Origin: Actinospineispora spinosispora DSM 44797
GTDB taxonomy: Bacteria; Actinomycetota; Actinomycetes; Mycobacteriales; Pseudonocardiaceae
Reading direction: 5' to 3'
Length of the DNA: 62,903 nucleotides
NCBI RefSeq assembly: GCF_000429025.1
Contig: NZ_AUBB01000042.1
Span: forward strand, 1-62,903
The notes under the pieces are model-generated. The model saw only the letters and a list, made by a program, of their open reading frames with translations. It had not been told where the DNA came from and ran no database searches. Made by a program: the position numbers and the translations under genes. Below, piece by piece: positions 25,372-32,931 of this stretch. Every line of letters begins with the position of its first letter. Positions within the stretch are counted from its first letter, which is position 1.

Positions 25372-26999
25372 TGGCAACCTCCCCGGTCCGGGCACACGAC
25401 TACGTCGTGGTTGGCAGCGGCGCGGCGGGCTCGGTGCTCGCTGAGCGACTCAGCGCCGATGGCCGCTACAGCGTGTTGGTCGTCGAAGCGGGCGGCTCGG
25501 ACCGTCACCCTCGCCATCTCGTCCCGAGCGCTTGGCAGGTCACGGCCGGCGACCCTCGTTGGACTCGGGTTGTCACGACCGAGCCCTTGGGCGCCGCGCC
25601 CGGCGAACAGTGGCCTTTCGGTCGCGTCCTGGGCGGTTCCACCACGATCAACGGACAGCAATGGAACCGTGGTGTCCCGGCGTCGTACGACGCGTGGGAA
25701 CGCGCTGGCCTCGCCGGGTGGAATTGGGCGGCGTTCTGTGAGGCATACCGCGGAATCGAGGACCACGCGCTCGGCGCCGGTCCCGAGCGCGGGGCAGGAG
25801 GTCGGCTGCCGGTGAGCATCTCGGCTCCACGGGATCCGCTCAGCGACCGGTTCATCGAGACGCTGGAGAAGGACGGCGTCGCCTACGCCGAGGATGTGAA
25901 CGAGACGGTCGGGGAACGCATCGGTTACGCCCCGCTGACCACGCGACGCGGCAGACGTGTCAGCGCTGCCGCCGCGTTCCTCCGCCCTGCCCGCCGCCGA
26001 CGCACCGTCACCGTCGTCACCGAGGCCGAGGTCGAGCGTGTGACCTTCGAAGGTACTCGGGCCACCGGGGTGGCCGCACGGCTTCGAGGCCGTTCGGTGT
26101 GGTTTCGCGCCGCCCGCGAGGTCTTGCTCTGCGCTGGGGCAGTAGGCAGTCCGACTCTGCTCGAACGCAGCGGAGTGGGCCGGCCGGACGTCCTCGCCGC
26201 GGCAGGGGTGGACCTGCTGGTGGAGAGCCCGCGTGTGGGTGAGGGTCTCCGTCAGCATCGGGGCCTCTTCGTCCCGATCCATCTCGACGGAGCGCATGGC
26301 CACGACCCCGTGTTCGACTCGGCCACCGGACGGGCGGTCGCCTGGGCTCGGTATCTGGCGACCGGGACCGGCGTCATCTCCCACGGCGGCAGCACAGTGA
26401 TGGGCATGTTCCAGGCAGACCCGGACTCACCAGGGCCGGACACCCAGCTGTACTTCGCCCCGCACAGCGCCGCGCCCGGCCTTCCACGCCCCGGCGCGAC
26501 CCTCGCCTTCTACCCGGCGTTCCCGACCAGCCAGGGATCGGTGCACATCAGCGGCCCGACCATCGACGACGCCCCCCGCATCGACCCTCGGTATGTCGAG
26601 AGCAGCCACGACCGGGAAGTTCTCGTACACGCCGTCCGTCGCCTGCGCCGGGTCCTCGCCGAGCAACCTTTCACCGACGTCGTGGCCCACGAAGGCGTAC
26701 CGCCGGCCGCTCTGCCCAACCCGGACGAGCCCGAGGAAGTCGTCCGTCACGCCCTCGAAGCGGGCATGACCGGGTACCACGCGGTAGGGACCTGCGCCCT
26801 GGGCGCCACGGACGACGCCGTTCTCGACGCCGACCTGCGGGTCCGGGGTACACAGGCACTGCGGGTCATCGACGCCTCAGCCTTCCCCGCAATCACCGCT
26901 GGGAACAACGCCGCCCCGACCATGGCACTGGCCTGGAACGCCGCGCACCGCATCCTGCGGGACTGTGTAGTTACCCCGGTTATTCATGACCAGCGGTAG
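25368..26999 (+). CDS. GMC-family FAD-dependent oxidoreductase
   Basis: 543 residues (542 if ATG 25371 is used). The FAD-binding start is DYVVVGSGAAGSVLAERLS, then VVEAGG. GMC signature 1 is in GRVLGGSTTING, signature 2 in LLCAGAVGSPTLLERSGVG, and the catalytic region in GYHAVGTCALG and PAITAGNNAAPTMALAWNAA. It is only distantly similar to the other GMC protein here. Its start overlaps the stop of the SDR remnant by four bases (GTGA). It likely oxidises an alcohol; the SDR that once sat upstream would have been a natural partner. Confidence 0.9.
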   Translation: MMATSPVRAHDYVVVGSGAAGSVLAERLSADGRYSVLVVEAGGSDRHPRHLVPSAWQVTAGDPRWTRVVTTEPLGAAPGEQWPFGRVLGGSTTINGQQWNRGVPASYDAWERAGLAGWNWAAFCEAYRGIEDHALGAGPERGAGGRLPVSISAPRDPLSDRFIETLEKDGVAYAEDVNETVGERIGYAPLTTRRGRRVSAAAAFLRPARRRRTVTVVTEAEVERVTFEGTRATGVAARLRGRSVWFRAAREVLLCAGAVGSPTLLERSGVGRPDVLAAAGVDLLVESPRVGEGLRQHRGLFVPIHLDGAHGHDPVFDSATGRAVAWARYLATGTGVISHGGSTVMGMFQADPDSPGPDTQLYFAPHSAAPGLPRPGATLAFYPAFPTSQGSVHISGPTIDDAPRIDPRYVESSHDREVLVHAVRRLRRVLAEQPFTDVVAHEGVPPAALPNPDEPEEVVRHALEAGMTGYHAVGTCALGATDDAVLDADLRVRGTQALRVIDASAFPAITAGNNAAPTMALAWNAAHRILRDCVVTPVIHDQR

Positions 27000-27336
27000 T
27001 TGATCTCTCTTTCATGATCGTCTCAGGTTTCCGGGTCGGGGCGCGTGGGGCGTCCGGCCTGCTGTTCTGCCGGGTGCTCCGTCTCATTCGTGAGGGCTGG
27101 GAGTTGGGTTCAGTCCGCGGGTGGATGGGCAGGGAGTGGAGTCGGGCGAACGTGGTGGCGAGCTGCTGAGCCCAGGGCCAGGACCGCTGGATGCGGATCC
27201 AGGTGAGCTACCGTCTCCTAACGGTAGCCACCACCGACCTTGACCTGGTGTGTTGCCCCCTGCGCCGTGTGCGGTCTCGATAGGCGCGATTTGCGATACA
27301 TCAGGAGGCTGTTCCGGATGTTGGCGCCGTTCGGGG
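27000..27336. other. Intergenic region between convergent genes
   Basis: No supported gene. One minus-strand reading (WIRIQRSWPWAQQLATTFARLHSLP) has the flavour of a transposase C-terminus, but I cannot confirm it. The region holds the hairpin at 27207-27228. Confidence 0.35.
27207..27228. terminator. Hairpin between convergent genes
   Basis: GCTACCGT and ACGGTAGC are perfect 8-base arms around a 6-base loop, between the GMC gene and the convergent STAS gene. There is no U-tract, which is common for actinobacterial terminators; it could instead be an old insertion-sequence end. Confidence 0.4.
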
Positions 27337-27669
27337 TCAGGTGTGGTGCGGTAGGACGGTGACGAGTAGGTCTAGCCCGGCGATGGTGATGGCTCGGCTG
27401 ATGATGGTGTCGGCTTTGACCAGGATCGCTATGAGATGGTGGGCGTGGATGTAGAGGATGCCGATCCCGATGCTGCCGAGAAATTGCACGGCGGTGAGGT
27501 CCACGATCACCCGCTCGTGCCGAGTGATGGCCTCGGTCAGGGCAGCACGGAACTGTTCGGCGGTGGCCAGGTCGACCTCGCCAGTTATGAGAAGGCGGGC
27601 CGGGGCGGCGTCATCACGCAGCGTGGTGCTCACCTGTGGGATCACAGCTCGTGGCTTTCTCGTGGGCAT
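27337..27669 (-). CDS. STAS-domain protein (anti-anti-sigma factor-like)
   Basis: A 110-residue single STAS domain: RLLITGEVDLATAEQFRAALTEAI, then RVIVDLTAVQFLGSIGIGILYIHAH. The Ser in FLGSIGIG occupies the position phosphorylated in SpoIIAA/RsbV-type antagonists, though the usual D-S-(S/A)-G-(L/V) is altered (GSIGIG). It probably binds an anti-sigma or kinase-type partner; no RsbW-like kinase lies nearby. It is the last gene on the strand of the ECF sigma/Asp23 operon, 114 bases after the small membrane protein, so membership in that operon is likely but not certain. Confidence 0.82.
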   Translation of the reverse strand: MPTRKPRAVIPQVSTTLRDDAAPARLLITGEVDLATAEQFRAALTEAITRHERVIVDLTAVQFLGSIGIGILYIHAHHLIAILVKADTIISRAITIAGLDLLVTVLPHHT

Positions 27670-27783
27670 GGGTGTGGACGGAATGGCGCTGAATGGGTAC
27701 GTGCGCCGCTGGCCGTGACTTGGTTACGGGCAGGCTGCGTGGTGTGTTCGAGATGTACCGGGGCGCTACGGCGCGTGATGTCG

Positions 27784-28005
27784 TCAGGTAGGTCGGTTGT
27801 CCGGTGTCTCGTCGTGATGGGCGAGCGGACCCCGGGAGCGTCGGTTGAGCCAGCCTCGGGCCTTGCGCAGAACGCGAGTTGTGGTGGTGGGTCCGGTACG
27901 GGCTTCGATGCGGTCACCGATGAAGCCCAGCAGCCAGGCGATCAGCGGGACTCCGAGAGCGAGCAGAAGCCAAAGCTGGAGTCGTTTGGACAGGAACGCG
28001 AGCAT
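27784..28005 (-). CDS. Small membrane protein of the Asp23 operon
   Basis: 73 residues: a short basic start (MLAFLSKRLQ), one strong transmembrane helix (LWLLLALGVPLIAWLLGFIG), then a basic cytoplasmic or external tail rich in Arg and Thr. ATG 28005 is 11 bases after the Asp23 stop. Small one- or two-helix proteins commonly accompany Asp23 genes and may anchor them (as AmaP does in staphylococci), but no sequence family is claimed here. The larger frame covering this region upstream of the ATG is antisense debris. Confidence 0.6.
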   Translation of the reverse strand: MLAFLSKRLQLWLLLALGVPLIAWLLGFIGDRIEARTGPTTTTRVLRKARGWLNRRSRGPLAHHDETPDNRPT

Positions 28006-28016
28006 AGGAGTGCCTT

Positions 28017-28493
28017 TCAGGCCAGAAGTGGGGTGAGGTCGATGTCGGTGATGCGGACCGTGACCGTGCTGACAGCCAGTCCGGTCGCTGCGGTGACGGC
28101 AGGTGGGACCGCTTGTTGGACCGCGTCGGCGACCGCGGCGGCCTGGTAGCCCCCGTGCAGGACCAGCGTGACCTCGACCGCGATGGTGTCGCCGTCGAGC
28201 GTGACTTCGACGCCGGCGGTGTCGGGATAGGTCTTGCCGGTGGCGCGTTCCCACATCTGCTGGCTGAATTTCTGGACCAGCCCCCAGACCCCCGGTTGCA
28301 GCCGCGCCACACCCACCGTGGCCCGAGCAGCGGTGGCGGCTACCGCCGCCGCGGTTACCTCGATGTCGATCTCAACGTCGGTTACGGCGTTGCTTTCGGT
28401 GGCGGCACTGGCTGACCACGCCGAGAGCCCTTCGGGTCCGTGGGTGTCATCCGGAGGCGCGTCGCCGCGCCGGAGGGGCAGCTCGTTGCTCAT
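28017..28493 (-). CDS. Asp23/Gls24 family protein
   Basis: 158 residues. The Asp23 (DUF322) domain covers about residues 40-155: IDIEVTAAAVAATAARATVGVARLQPG, then GVEVTLDGDTIAVEVTLVLHGGYQAAAVADAVQQAVPPAVTAATGL and VTVRITDIDL. Asp23 proteins are abundant envelope-associated proteins whose loss triggers cell-wall stress responses in Gram-positives. The start overlaps the upstream zinc-finger/Asp23 gene by four bases (ATGA), so translation is coupled. The N-terminal 35 residues are charged and probably disordered. Confidence 0.85.
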   Translation of the reverse strand: MSNELPLRRGDAPPDDTHGPEGLSAWSASAATESNAVTDVEIDIEVTAAAVAATAARATVGVARLQPGVWGLVQKFSQQMWERATGKTYPDTAGVEVTLDGDTIAVEVTLVLHGGYQAAAVADAVQQAVPPAVTAATGLAVSTVTVRITDIDLTPLLA

Positions 28494-29047
28494 CCCGACT
28501 CCTCGTCCCAGAGGTCGACGACGTCGATGTCGATGTCGCCGACGCGCAGGCCGATGTTGGCCGACATCGCGGCGGTGACCCGATCGCGGACTTCCGCGAC
28601 GAGAACCTCGACGGTGTTGCCGTAGCGCACGGACAGTGACATGTCGATGTCGACCGTGTCGGCCCGATCACCGGGAACGATGTGGCAGTGTCGAGCCCGT
28701 ACCCCGGGCACGGTGTCCGCGGCGAAGCGCAGCAGGCTCGCCACGGCTCGGGTGGAGATCTCGGCGTTGCGGCGTGTGGTGGGCAGGGCCAGCGCATCGC
28801 CTCGGCGTACCTCGGCGCGTACCGCGCTCATGATCTGATCGAGCAGACCGACCGGTGGTTCAGCCGGATCGGCCAACAACGTCTGGGTGGCGTCGTGGAG
28901 TGCTTCGATACCGCGCAGCGCCGTCGCGCAGTGTGGGCAGTCCTGGGTGTGCGGGCTGAGCCTGCCGGTGTCGAGCTCGTCGAGGACGTCCTCGACGTAG
29001 CGCTCACACGGCAGTAGGTGGCCGCCGCGGGTCCGCTCTAGTGCCAT
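28490..29047 (-). CDS. Zinc-finger (anti-sigma type)-Asp23 fusion protein, putative anti-sigma factor
   Basis: 185 residues in two parts. Residues 1-50 carry a Cys at 14 and an H33-x3-C37-x2-C40 motif (HTQDCPHC), the signature of zinc-binding anti-sigma domains. Residues about 80-180 form an Asp23 domain (AEISTRAVASLLRFAADTVPGV, then DIDMSLSVRYGNTVEVLVAEVRDRVTAAM, IDIDVVDLW). The gene overlaps the ECF sigma gene by ten bases and lies immediately downstream of it, where a cognate anti-sigma factor is normally encoded. Unlike most such factors it has no transmembrane helix; the Asp23 domain may replace membrane anchoring. The anti-sigma role is inferred. Confidence 0.8.
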   Translation of the reverse strand: MALERTRGGHLLPCERYVEDVLDELDTGRLSPHTQDCPHCATALRGIEALHDATQTLLADPAEPPVGLLDQIMSAVRAEVRRGDALALPTTRRNAEISTRAVASLLRFAADTVPGVRARHCHIVPGDRADTVDIDMSLSVRYGNTVEVLVAEVRDRVTAAMSANIGLRVGDIDIDVVDLWDEESG

Positions 29048-29640
29048 GGGGACATCAACTCCGCTAGCTGAACTCGTGCCCGGGACAACCTGCCCCGGAC
29101 CGAGTCCGGAGTGGTGTCCATTGTTCGAGCGATTTCGTCGTAGGACCGGCCGTGCGCTTCACGTAACAACCACACGGCTCGCTGCGCGGCGGTCAATTGC
29201 CCCAACGCCTCCGACAGGGCCTCGAGCTGCGCCATGGTCTGCGCCGACCGTTGCGGATCCTGTCCGAGCGGTGCGGTCCAGGCCGGTTCGCCGTGAGTGT
29301 CCTGTTCGTCGAGCGCGGTGATCGGGCGACGCTTGCGCAGCAGGGTCAGACACCGGTTGGTCGCGGTGGTGTAGAGCCACCCGGAGAACGCCGCCTCCTG
29401 CTGTATCTCCGGCAGGCGCCGCCACGCGGTCAGGAACACCTCCTGGGTGACGTCTTCGGCGTCCGCCCTGTCACGGGTCATCCGCAACGCCAACTGGTAG
29501 ATCCGTTTCTGGTAGCGGGCCACCAGCGCTTCGAACGCGGTGAGGTCGCCCTCGCGGGCGCGCACCACCAGCGTCGCGTCGTCGATCGCCGTTGCCGTCA
29601 GCACCATGGTGCCGCCCGGCCCGGCGTCTGGATGAGACAC
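29038..29640 (-). CDS. ECF-type RNA polymerase sigma factor
   Basis: A 200-residue sigma-70 family protein. Region 2 (FEALVARYQKRIYQLALRMTRDRADAEDVTQEVFLTAWRRL) and region 4 (LGQLTAAQRAVWLLREAHGRSYDEIARTMDTTPDSVRGRLSRARVQL) are intact. GTG 29640 is chosen because AAGGAGG stands six bases before it; the in-frame ATG 24 bases earlier would place that Shine-Dalgarno inside the gene. It heads the operon with the zinc-finger/Asp23 fusion, Asp23, the small membrane protein and perhaps STAS. It probably directs an envelope-stress regulon including the divergent CsbD and Asp23 genes. A diverged fragment of a second copy lies at 52178. Confidence 0.92.
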   Translation of the reverse strand: MSHPDAGPGGTMVLTATAIDDATLVVRAREGDLTAFEALVARYQKRIYQLALRMTRDRADAEDVTQEVFLTAWRRLPEIQQEAAFSGWLYTTATNRCLTLLRKRRPITALDEQDTHGEPAWTAPLGQDPQRSAQTMAQLEALSEALGQLTAAQRAVWLLREAHGRSYDEIARTMDTTPDSVRGRLSRARVQLAELMSPWH

Positions 29641-29839
29641 CCATCGCCTCCTTAGAGAGACCACTTGCTGTCTTAAGGGCAGACATCGCCGACCAGCTAT
29701 TAGTCACGGCCTCAACGACAGAAACATTAGTGCTCTAGATCACCGCAGAGGCCGCGTGAGCATTTCCGGAACGGTGATGTCTGACCCGGTGTGCACCCAC
29801 AACGGTGGGCTGCCGGATCGACGGTGAAGGGGTCACATC
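29641..29839. promoter_or_regulatory. Divergent promoter region of the sigma/Asp23 and CsbD operons
   Basis: The 199 bases between the two diverging transcripts contain an AT-richer patch at 29700-29740. GGAAC occurs at 29768-29772 on the CsbD side, as in ECF minus-35 elements, but no convincing minus-10 lies at the usual spacing. A small palindrome TGTCT-N7-AGACA lies within 29665-29690, just upstream of the sigma gene. Autoregulation is an inference. Confidence 0.35.
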
Positions 29840-30034
29840 ATGGGACTCGGCGACAAGATCTCGAACAAGGCCGAAGAGCTCAAGGGCAAGGCCAAGGAGA
29901 CCGTCGGCAAGGCCACCGGTAACGAGAAGCTCGAAGCCGAGGGCAAGGTCGACCAGGGCAAGTCCGGTGTGAAGCAGGCAGGCGAAAGCGTCAAGGACGC
30001 CGCGAAGGACCTCAAGGACGCCTTCAAGAAGTAG
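29840..30034 (+). CDS. CsbD family general stress protein
   Basis: 64 residues, highly charged and Lys-rich, with the repeated A-E-E-L-K-G-K-A-K-E-T-x-G pattern of CsbD proteins (GLGDKISNKAEELKGKAKET, then GNEKLEAEGKVDQGK). CsbD genes are classical general-stress targets of alternative sigma factors; the molecular role is unknown and the protein is likely disordered. ATG 29840 has GGTGAAGGGG upstream. Divergent placement from the ECF sigma gene suggests it is a member of that regulon. Confidence 0.92.
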   Translation: MGLGDKISNKAEELKGKAKETVGKATGNEKLEAEGKVDQGKSGVKQAGESVKDAAKDLKDAFKK

Positions 30035-30162
30035 CTGCCGCCGGCGGGTGGGGCCGCGACACCGCGTAGTCCGCGATCACCGCCCCACCCATCGGGCCAC
30101 ACCACCCACCATCTCGAAACACCCCATCCAGACACTCACCCCACATTTCAGGAGAGTCCACC

Positions 30163-30639
30163 ATGACCCGCACCGCGACCGCGTCGACCAGCACCGCGTC
30201 GGAGTCGCAGAACGACACCGTGTCGGTGAGCGCACTGACCAGCGACCAGGGCCAGACCCGCGTCGCCGACGTCGTGGTATCGAAGATCGCCGGCCTGGCA
30301 GCGCGAGAGGTACCCGGTGTGTACGCGCTCGGTGGCGGCGCGGCCCGTGCGTTCGACGCGCTGCGCGAACGGATCCCCGGAGCCACCAGCAACGTCTCCC
30401 ACGGTGTCTCGGTCGAGGTCGGCGAACGACAGACGGCGGTCGATCTGAACGTGGTCGTCGAATACGGCGTCGGACTCGTCGAGGTCGCCGCCGGTGTGCG
30501 CCGCAACGTGATCGGCGCGATCGAGCGGATGACCGGCCTGCAGGTCGTCGAGGTCAACATCGCGGTCGGCGACGTACACCTGCCCGCCGACGACGACACC
30601 CCGGCCCCGATCGTGCCGAGCATCCCCCGGGTCGCCTGA
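30163..30639 (+). CDS. Asp23/Gls24 family protein
   Basis: 158 residues: a Ser/Thr-rich leader of about 35 residues, then a complete Asp23 domain (TRVADVVVSKIAGLAAREVPGVYALG, then GVSVEVGERQTAVDLNVVVEYGVGLVEVAAGVRRNVIGAIERMTGL and VVEVNIAVGDVHL). ATG 30163 has AGGAG nine bases upstream. It follows CsbD by 128 bases on the same strand and is the most canonical of the three Asp23 proteins here. It is probably an envelope-associated stress protein able to form mixed assemblies with the other two. Confidence 0.9.
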   Translation: MTRTATASTSTASESQNDTVSVSALTSDQGQTRVADVVVSKIAGLAAREVPGVYALGGGAARAFDALRERIPGATSNVSHGVSVEVGERQTAVDLNVVVEYGVGLVEVAAGVRRNVIGAIERMTGLQVVEVNIAVGDVHLPADDDTPAPIVPSIPRVA

Positions 30640-30699
30640 GCACCTCGGCTGAATCCGTGCCCGGTGCCCGACACCGTGGCGACCCGTCGTATTCGAGCA

Positions 30700-31010
30700 T
30701 GAGCTGGATGGCTTCGGCGCGCTCCTGGCCGAAGACTTCAGCGAGCACGGTCGACATCTTGGTCGTCCCCGGTGGCTTCGGGACCACAGAAGCAATCGCC
30801 AATCCGGAGGCTCGCGGTTTCCTCGGTGACCGGGGCCGGACGGCTCGGTACATCACCTCGGTGTGCACCGGCTCGCTCGTCCTCGGCACCGCCGGGTCGC
30901 TGGACGGCTACCGCGCCGCCGTGCACTGGGGATTCCGAGAGTTTCTCAAGCCACTTGGGGCCGAACGCTCGACCGAACGGGTCGGCGCGGCGACCGTTTC
31001 CCCGTCCAGG
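30700..31010 (+). pseudogene. DJ-1/PfpI-family protein fragment
   Basis: A plus-strand reading contains the centre of a DJ-1/PfpI (isonitrile hydratase-like) domain: VDILVVPGGFGTTEAI, then YITSVCTGSLVLGTAGSLDGYRAAVHW with the nucleophilic Cys, then FLKPLGAERS. The N-terminal beta-alpha units and the C-terminal third are missing, and no start codon fits. It is a remnant between the Asp23 gene and the toxin gene. Confidence 0.6.
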
Positions 31011-31051
31011 GTGCCGATACGGGGTGCTGAAGGGTACGCGCGGGCGCGCTC

Positions 31052-31453
31052 TTAACAGGAAATGACGTGTAGGTCGGTGAGCTCGATCAGTGGTTCGAAG
31101 TCGTTGTCCTGCGTGACGACCGGTAGGTCACGGGAGGCGGCGCTCGCGGCGATCCAGAGGTCGTTGATGTTGATCCGTCGGCCGGCTTCGGCCGAGCGTG
31201 CCCGCATTGTCGCCCAGGCGATCGCGGCCTTTTCGTCGATGGGCAGTAGCTCGATGTCCGCTACGGCGTTGAGTGTGGCCATGCGTAGTGCTCGGGTGGT
31301 GACGTCGGTTGCGGCGAGCACCCCGGCGTGTAGTTCAGCCAGCGTGACCACGCTGATGGCTGCCTCGGCGGGGAGCGCGGCCTCATCTAGCGTCCGTCCG
31401 TTCTCGGTGGCGATGAACGCACTGGTGTCGAGTACGCCGCGGGTGGCGGTCAC
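31052..31453 (-). CDS. PIN-domain toxin (VapC-like ribonuclease)
   Basis: A 133-residue PIN domain with the acidic active-site set: Asp9 in GVLDTSAF, Glu in VTLAELHAGV, Asp in ININDLWIAASA and Asp in VVTQDNDF. VapC toxins cleave RNA (tRNA or rRNA) when not bound by the antitoxin. GTG 31453 overlaps, as GTGA, the stop of the antitoxin frame if that gene's frameshift is repaired, as in normal vapBC operons. The toxin gene looks intact. Confidence 0.85.
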   Translation of the reverse strand: MTATRGVLDTSAFIATENGRTLDEAALPAEAAISVVTLAELHAGVLAATDVTTRALRMATLNAVADIELLPIDEKAAIAWATMRARSAEAGRRININDLWIAASAASRDLPVVTQDNDFEPLIELTDLHVISC

Positions 31454-31700
31454 AGGATGGGTCCGAGGTCATCGGTGGTGTCGCCGGCAAGGCGGGCCAG
31501 GTCGACACGCAGTCCGGGTCTGCCTGGGCTACTCGCAGTCGTCTTACCAGCTCGTCACGGCCCAGCCAGCGCCGCTGTGACCTCGGTAGCGGCACCAGGG
31601 AGGTCACCGACCGGCCTTTGACTGTGATCACCAAGTGCTGGCCGTCCTGCACTCGTTGCAGTACCCCGGCCGTATCGTTGCGCAAGTCCCGGGAGGGCAC
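31450..31700 (-). pseudogene. Phd/YefM-type antitoxin with a one-base frameshift
   Basis: The reading begins VPSRDLRNDTAGVLQRVQDGQHLVITVKGRSVTSLVPL, a typical Phd/YefM fold, and reaches LVRRLRVAQADP. There the frame shifts: a GGG run at 31516-31518 (CCC on the coding strand) looks one base short. In the next frame the sequence continues GLRVDLARLAGDTTDDLGPIL and stops by overlapping the toxin GTG. As written, the toxin-binding C-terminus is lost. The start is unclear: GTG 31700, or an ACG just upstream where ATG would be expected. A sequencing error is possible. Confidence 0.6.
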
Positions 31701-31710
31701 CTCGGTCGTG

Positions 31711-32055
31711 CGACGACTGTAGCGGAACGTAGGCGTTCGTCGTCTCGCCGACGCCGCCGAGTCAGGGCGGTGCGGTGGCCGATCTGAGGTCATATGGTAG
31801 CGATCATTCGCCACATCAAGCACACCAGAAACAAGTCTGTCGGATACGGTGCTACCTACCGTGCGGGCGGAGACACGCAGCCACCGGTATGTGTGGTGGC
31901 CGGTGAAGAACGACCCGTGGAGACCGAGGACGAGCCGGATTCGCTGGCAGCGCCGCGCTTCGGGGAGGTGCCCTGTGAACTCGATCAACGTCGCGGGCGG
32001 TCGTCGGCCGGGGCAGGGTGAAGGCGACGGATACCGGATCACCCAGAATGGCGCG
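31711..32055. other. Intergenic region between antitoxin and GntR-like gene
   Basis: 345 bases between divergent genes. The long minus-strand frame covering it has unnatural composition and is a GC shadow. A moderately AT-rich patch near 31795-31840 could hold the promoters. Nothing else was recognised. Confidence 0.35.
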
Positions 32056-32826
32056 ATGGGCTCAGCCCGCATGCGAGGAATCCATGACCTGGATGGGCCG
32101 AGCGGCGCCGAACTGGTCCGGGACGGGATCAGGACTGCCATCCACCGCTGCGAGCTGCGCCCCGGACAGGCGATCCGGCTACGTGACGTGGCCGATGAGC
32201 AGCGGGTCAGGTTCGCCACGCTCGTTCTGTTGGTGCAGCGCCTCGAATACGAAGACCTCCTCACCGTTCGAGGAGATGTCGCCATCGTCGCGCCGCTCGA
32301 CGGCGACAAGCTGAGCGCCGCGCAGCGGTTCGGCATGCGCATCGAGCGTGCGTTGATTCCCCGTAGTTTCGAGCTGCTCACGCCGGCGCATCTCGCCGAG
32401 ATCGGGTCCCTGCTGCCTCCGCCGGACGCCGGCCGGCTCGACTTCGCGGACGACTTCGTGCTCAACGGCGCCGGGGTGATCGAGACTTTGTACGCGGGTG
32501 CGAGTCGTTTCGATCGACGCGAGATACAGATGCTGATCGATCATGGCAAGCGCTACAACGTCTTTGCCGGCCTGCAGACGGACTCACTCGGGACCGGGGC
32601 CGCGCACGCCTACTGCGACGTGCAGCGAGAAATCGTGAACCTGCTGCGGGCGGGCCTGATCGCTCCCGCGGTCGACCTCCAGCTCACGCTGTTCGAGCGG
32701 CTGCATGCGTTCGGACAACAGAGTCTCGACTACCCGCAGCTCTCCGATGACGATCAGCCGATGGCGACCGTCCTACCCATCGGTGCGTCCGCCCGGCGTC
32801 GGCGTGCGACTCACGAGGGGACTTGA
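32056..32826 (+). CDS. Divergent GntR-type transcriptional regulator (paralogue of the one at 45.8 kb)
   Basis: 256 residues. The first 75 are a winged helix of GntR type: VRDGIRTAIHRCELRPGQAI, LRDVADEQRVRFATLVLLVQRLEYEDLLTVRGDVAIVAPL. An all-helical C-terminal part resembles FCD domains but lacks a clear metal-binding triad. It shares layout and a C-terminal motif (DDDQPMATVLPI) with the minus-strand protein at 45079-45837 (DDEQPIAQVIPI), so the two are paralogues. ATG 32056 is chosen just ahead of the first helix; the longer frame back to 31849 adds an Arg-rich non-natural leader. Ligand and targets are unknown. Confidence 0.7.
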   Translation: MGSARMRGIHDLDGPSGAELVRDGIRTAIHRCELRPGQAIRLRDVADEQRVRFATLVLLVQRLEYEDLLTVRGDVAIVAPLDGDKLSAAQRFGMRIERALIPRSFELLTPAHLAEIGSLLPPPDAGRLDFADDFVLNGAGVIETLYAGASRFDRREIQMLIDHGKRYNVFAGLQTDSLGTGAAHAYCDVQREIVNLLRAGLIAPAVDLQLTLFERLHAFGQQSLDYPQLSDDDQPMATVLPIGASARRRRATHEGT

Positions 32827-32931
32827 CCATGAGCACTCGCTGAGCAGTCGACTCACTCGCTGGACGGCAGTGAAGCAATTGATATATTATCGCAAGTATG
32901 GGCTGGCGTCTGACGGACTGCACGACGTCCG

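Noticed and set aside
24894..26384. 496-codon minus-strand open frame opposite the second GMC gene
   Set aside because: Shadow frame; the plus strand carries all GMC motifs.
29768..29790. ECF-type promoter (GGAAC minus-35) upstream of CsbD
   Set aside because: GGAAC is present, but no minus-10 element with the usual 16-17 base spacing is convincing, so it is mentioned only as weak regulatory context.
31383..32465. 360-codon minus-strand open frame over the antitoxin and GntR-like gene
   Set aside because: Only its short antitoxin part (about 31520-31700) is meaningful; the rest is antisense and intergenic sequence with no family features.
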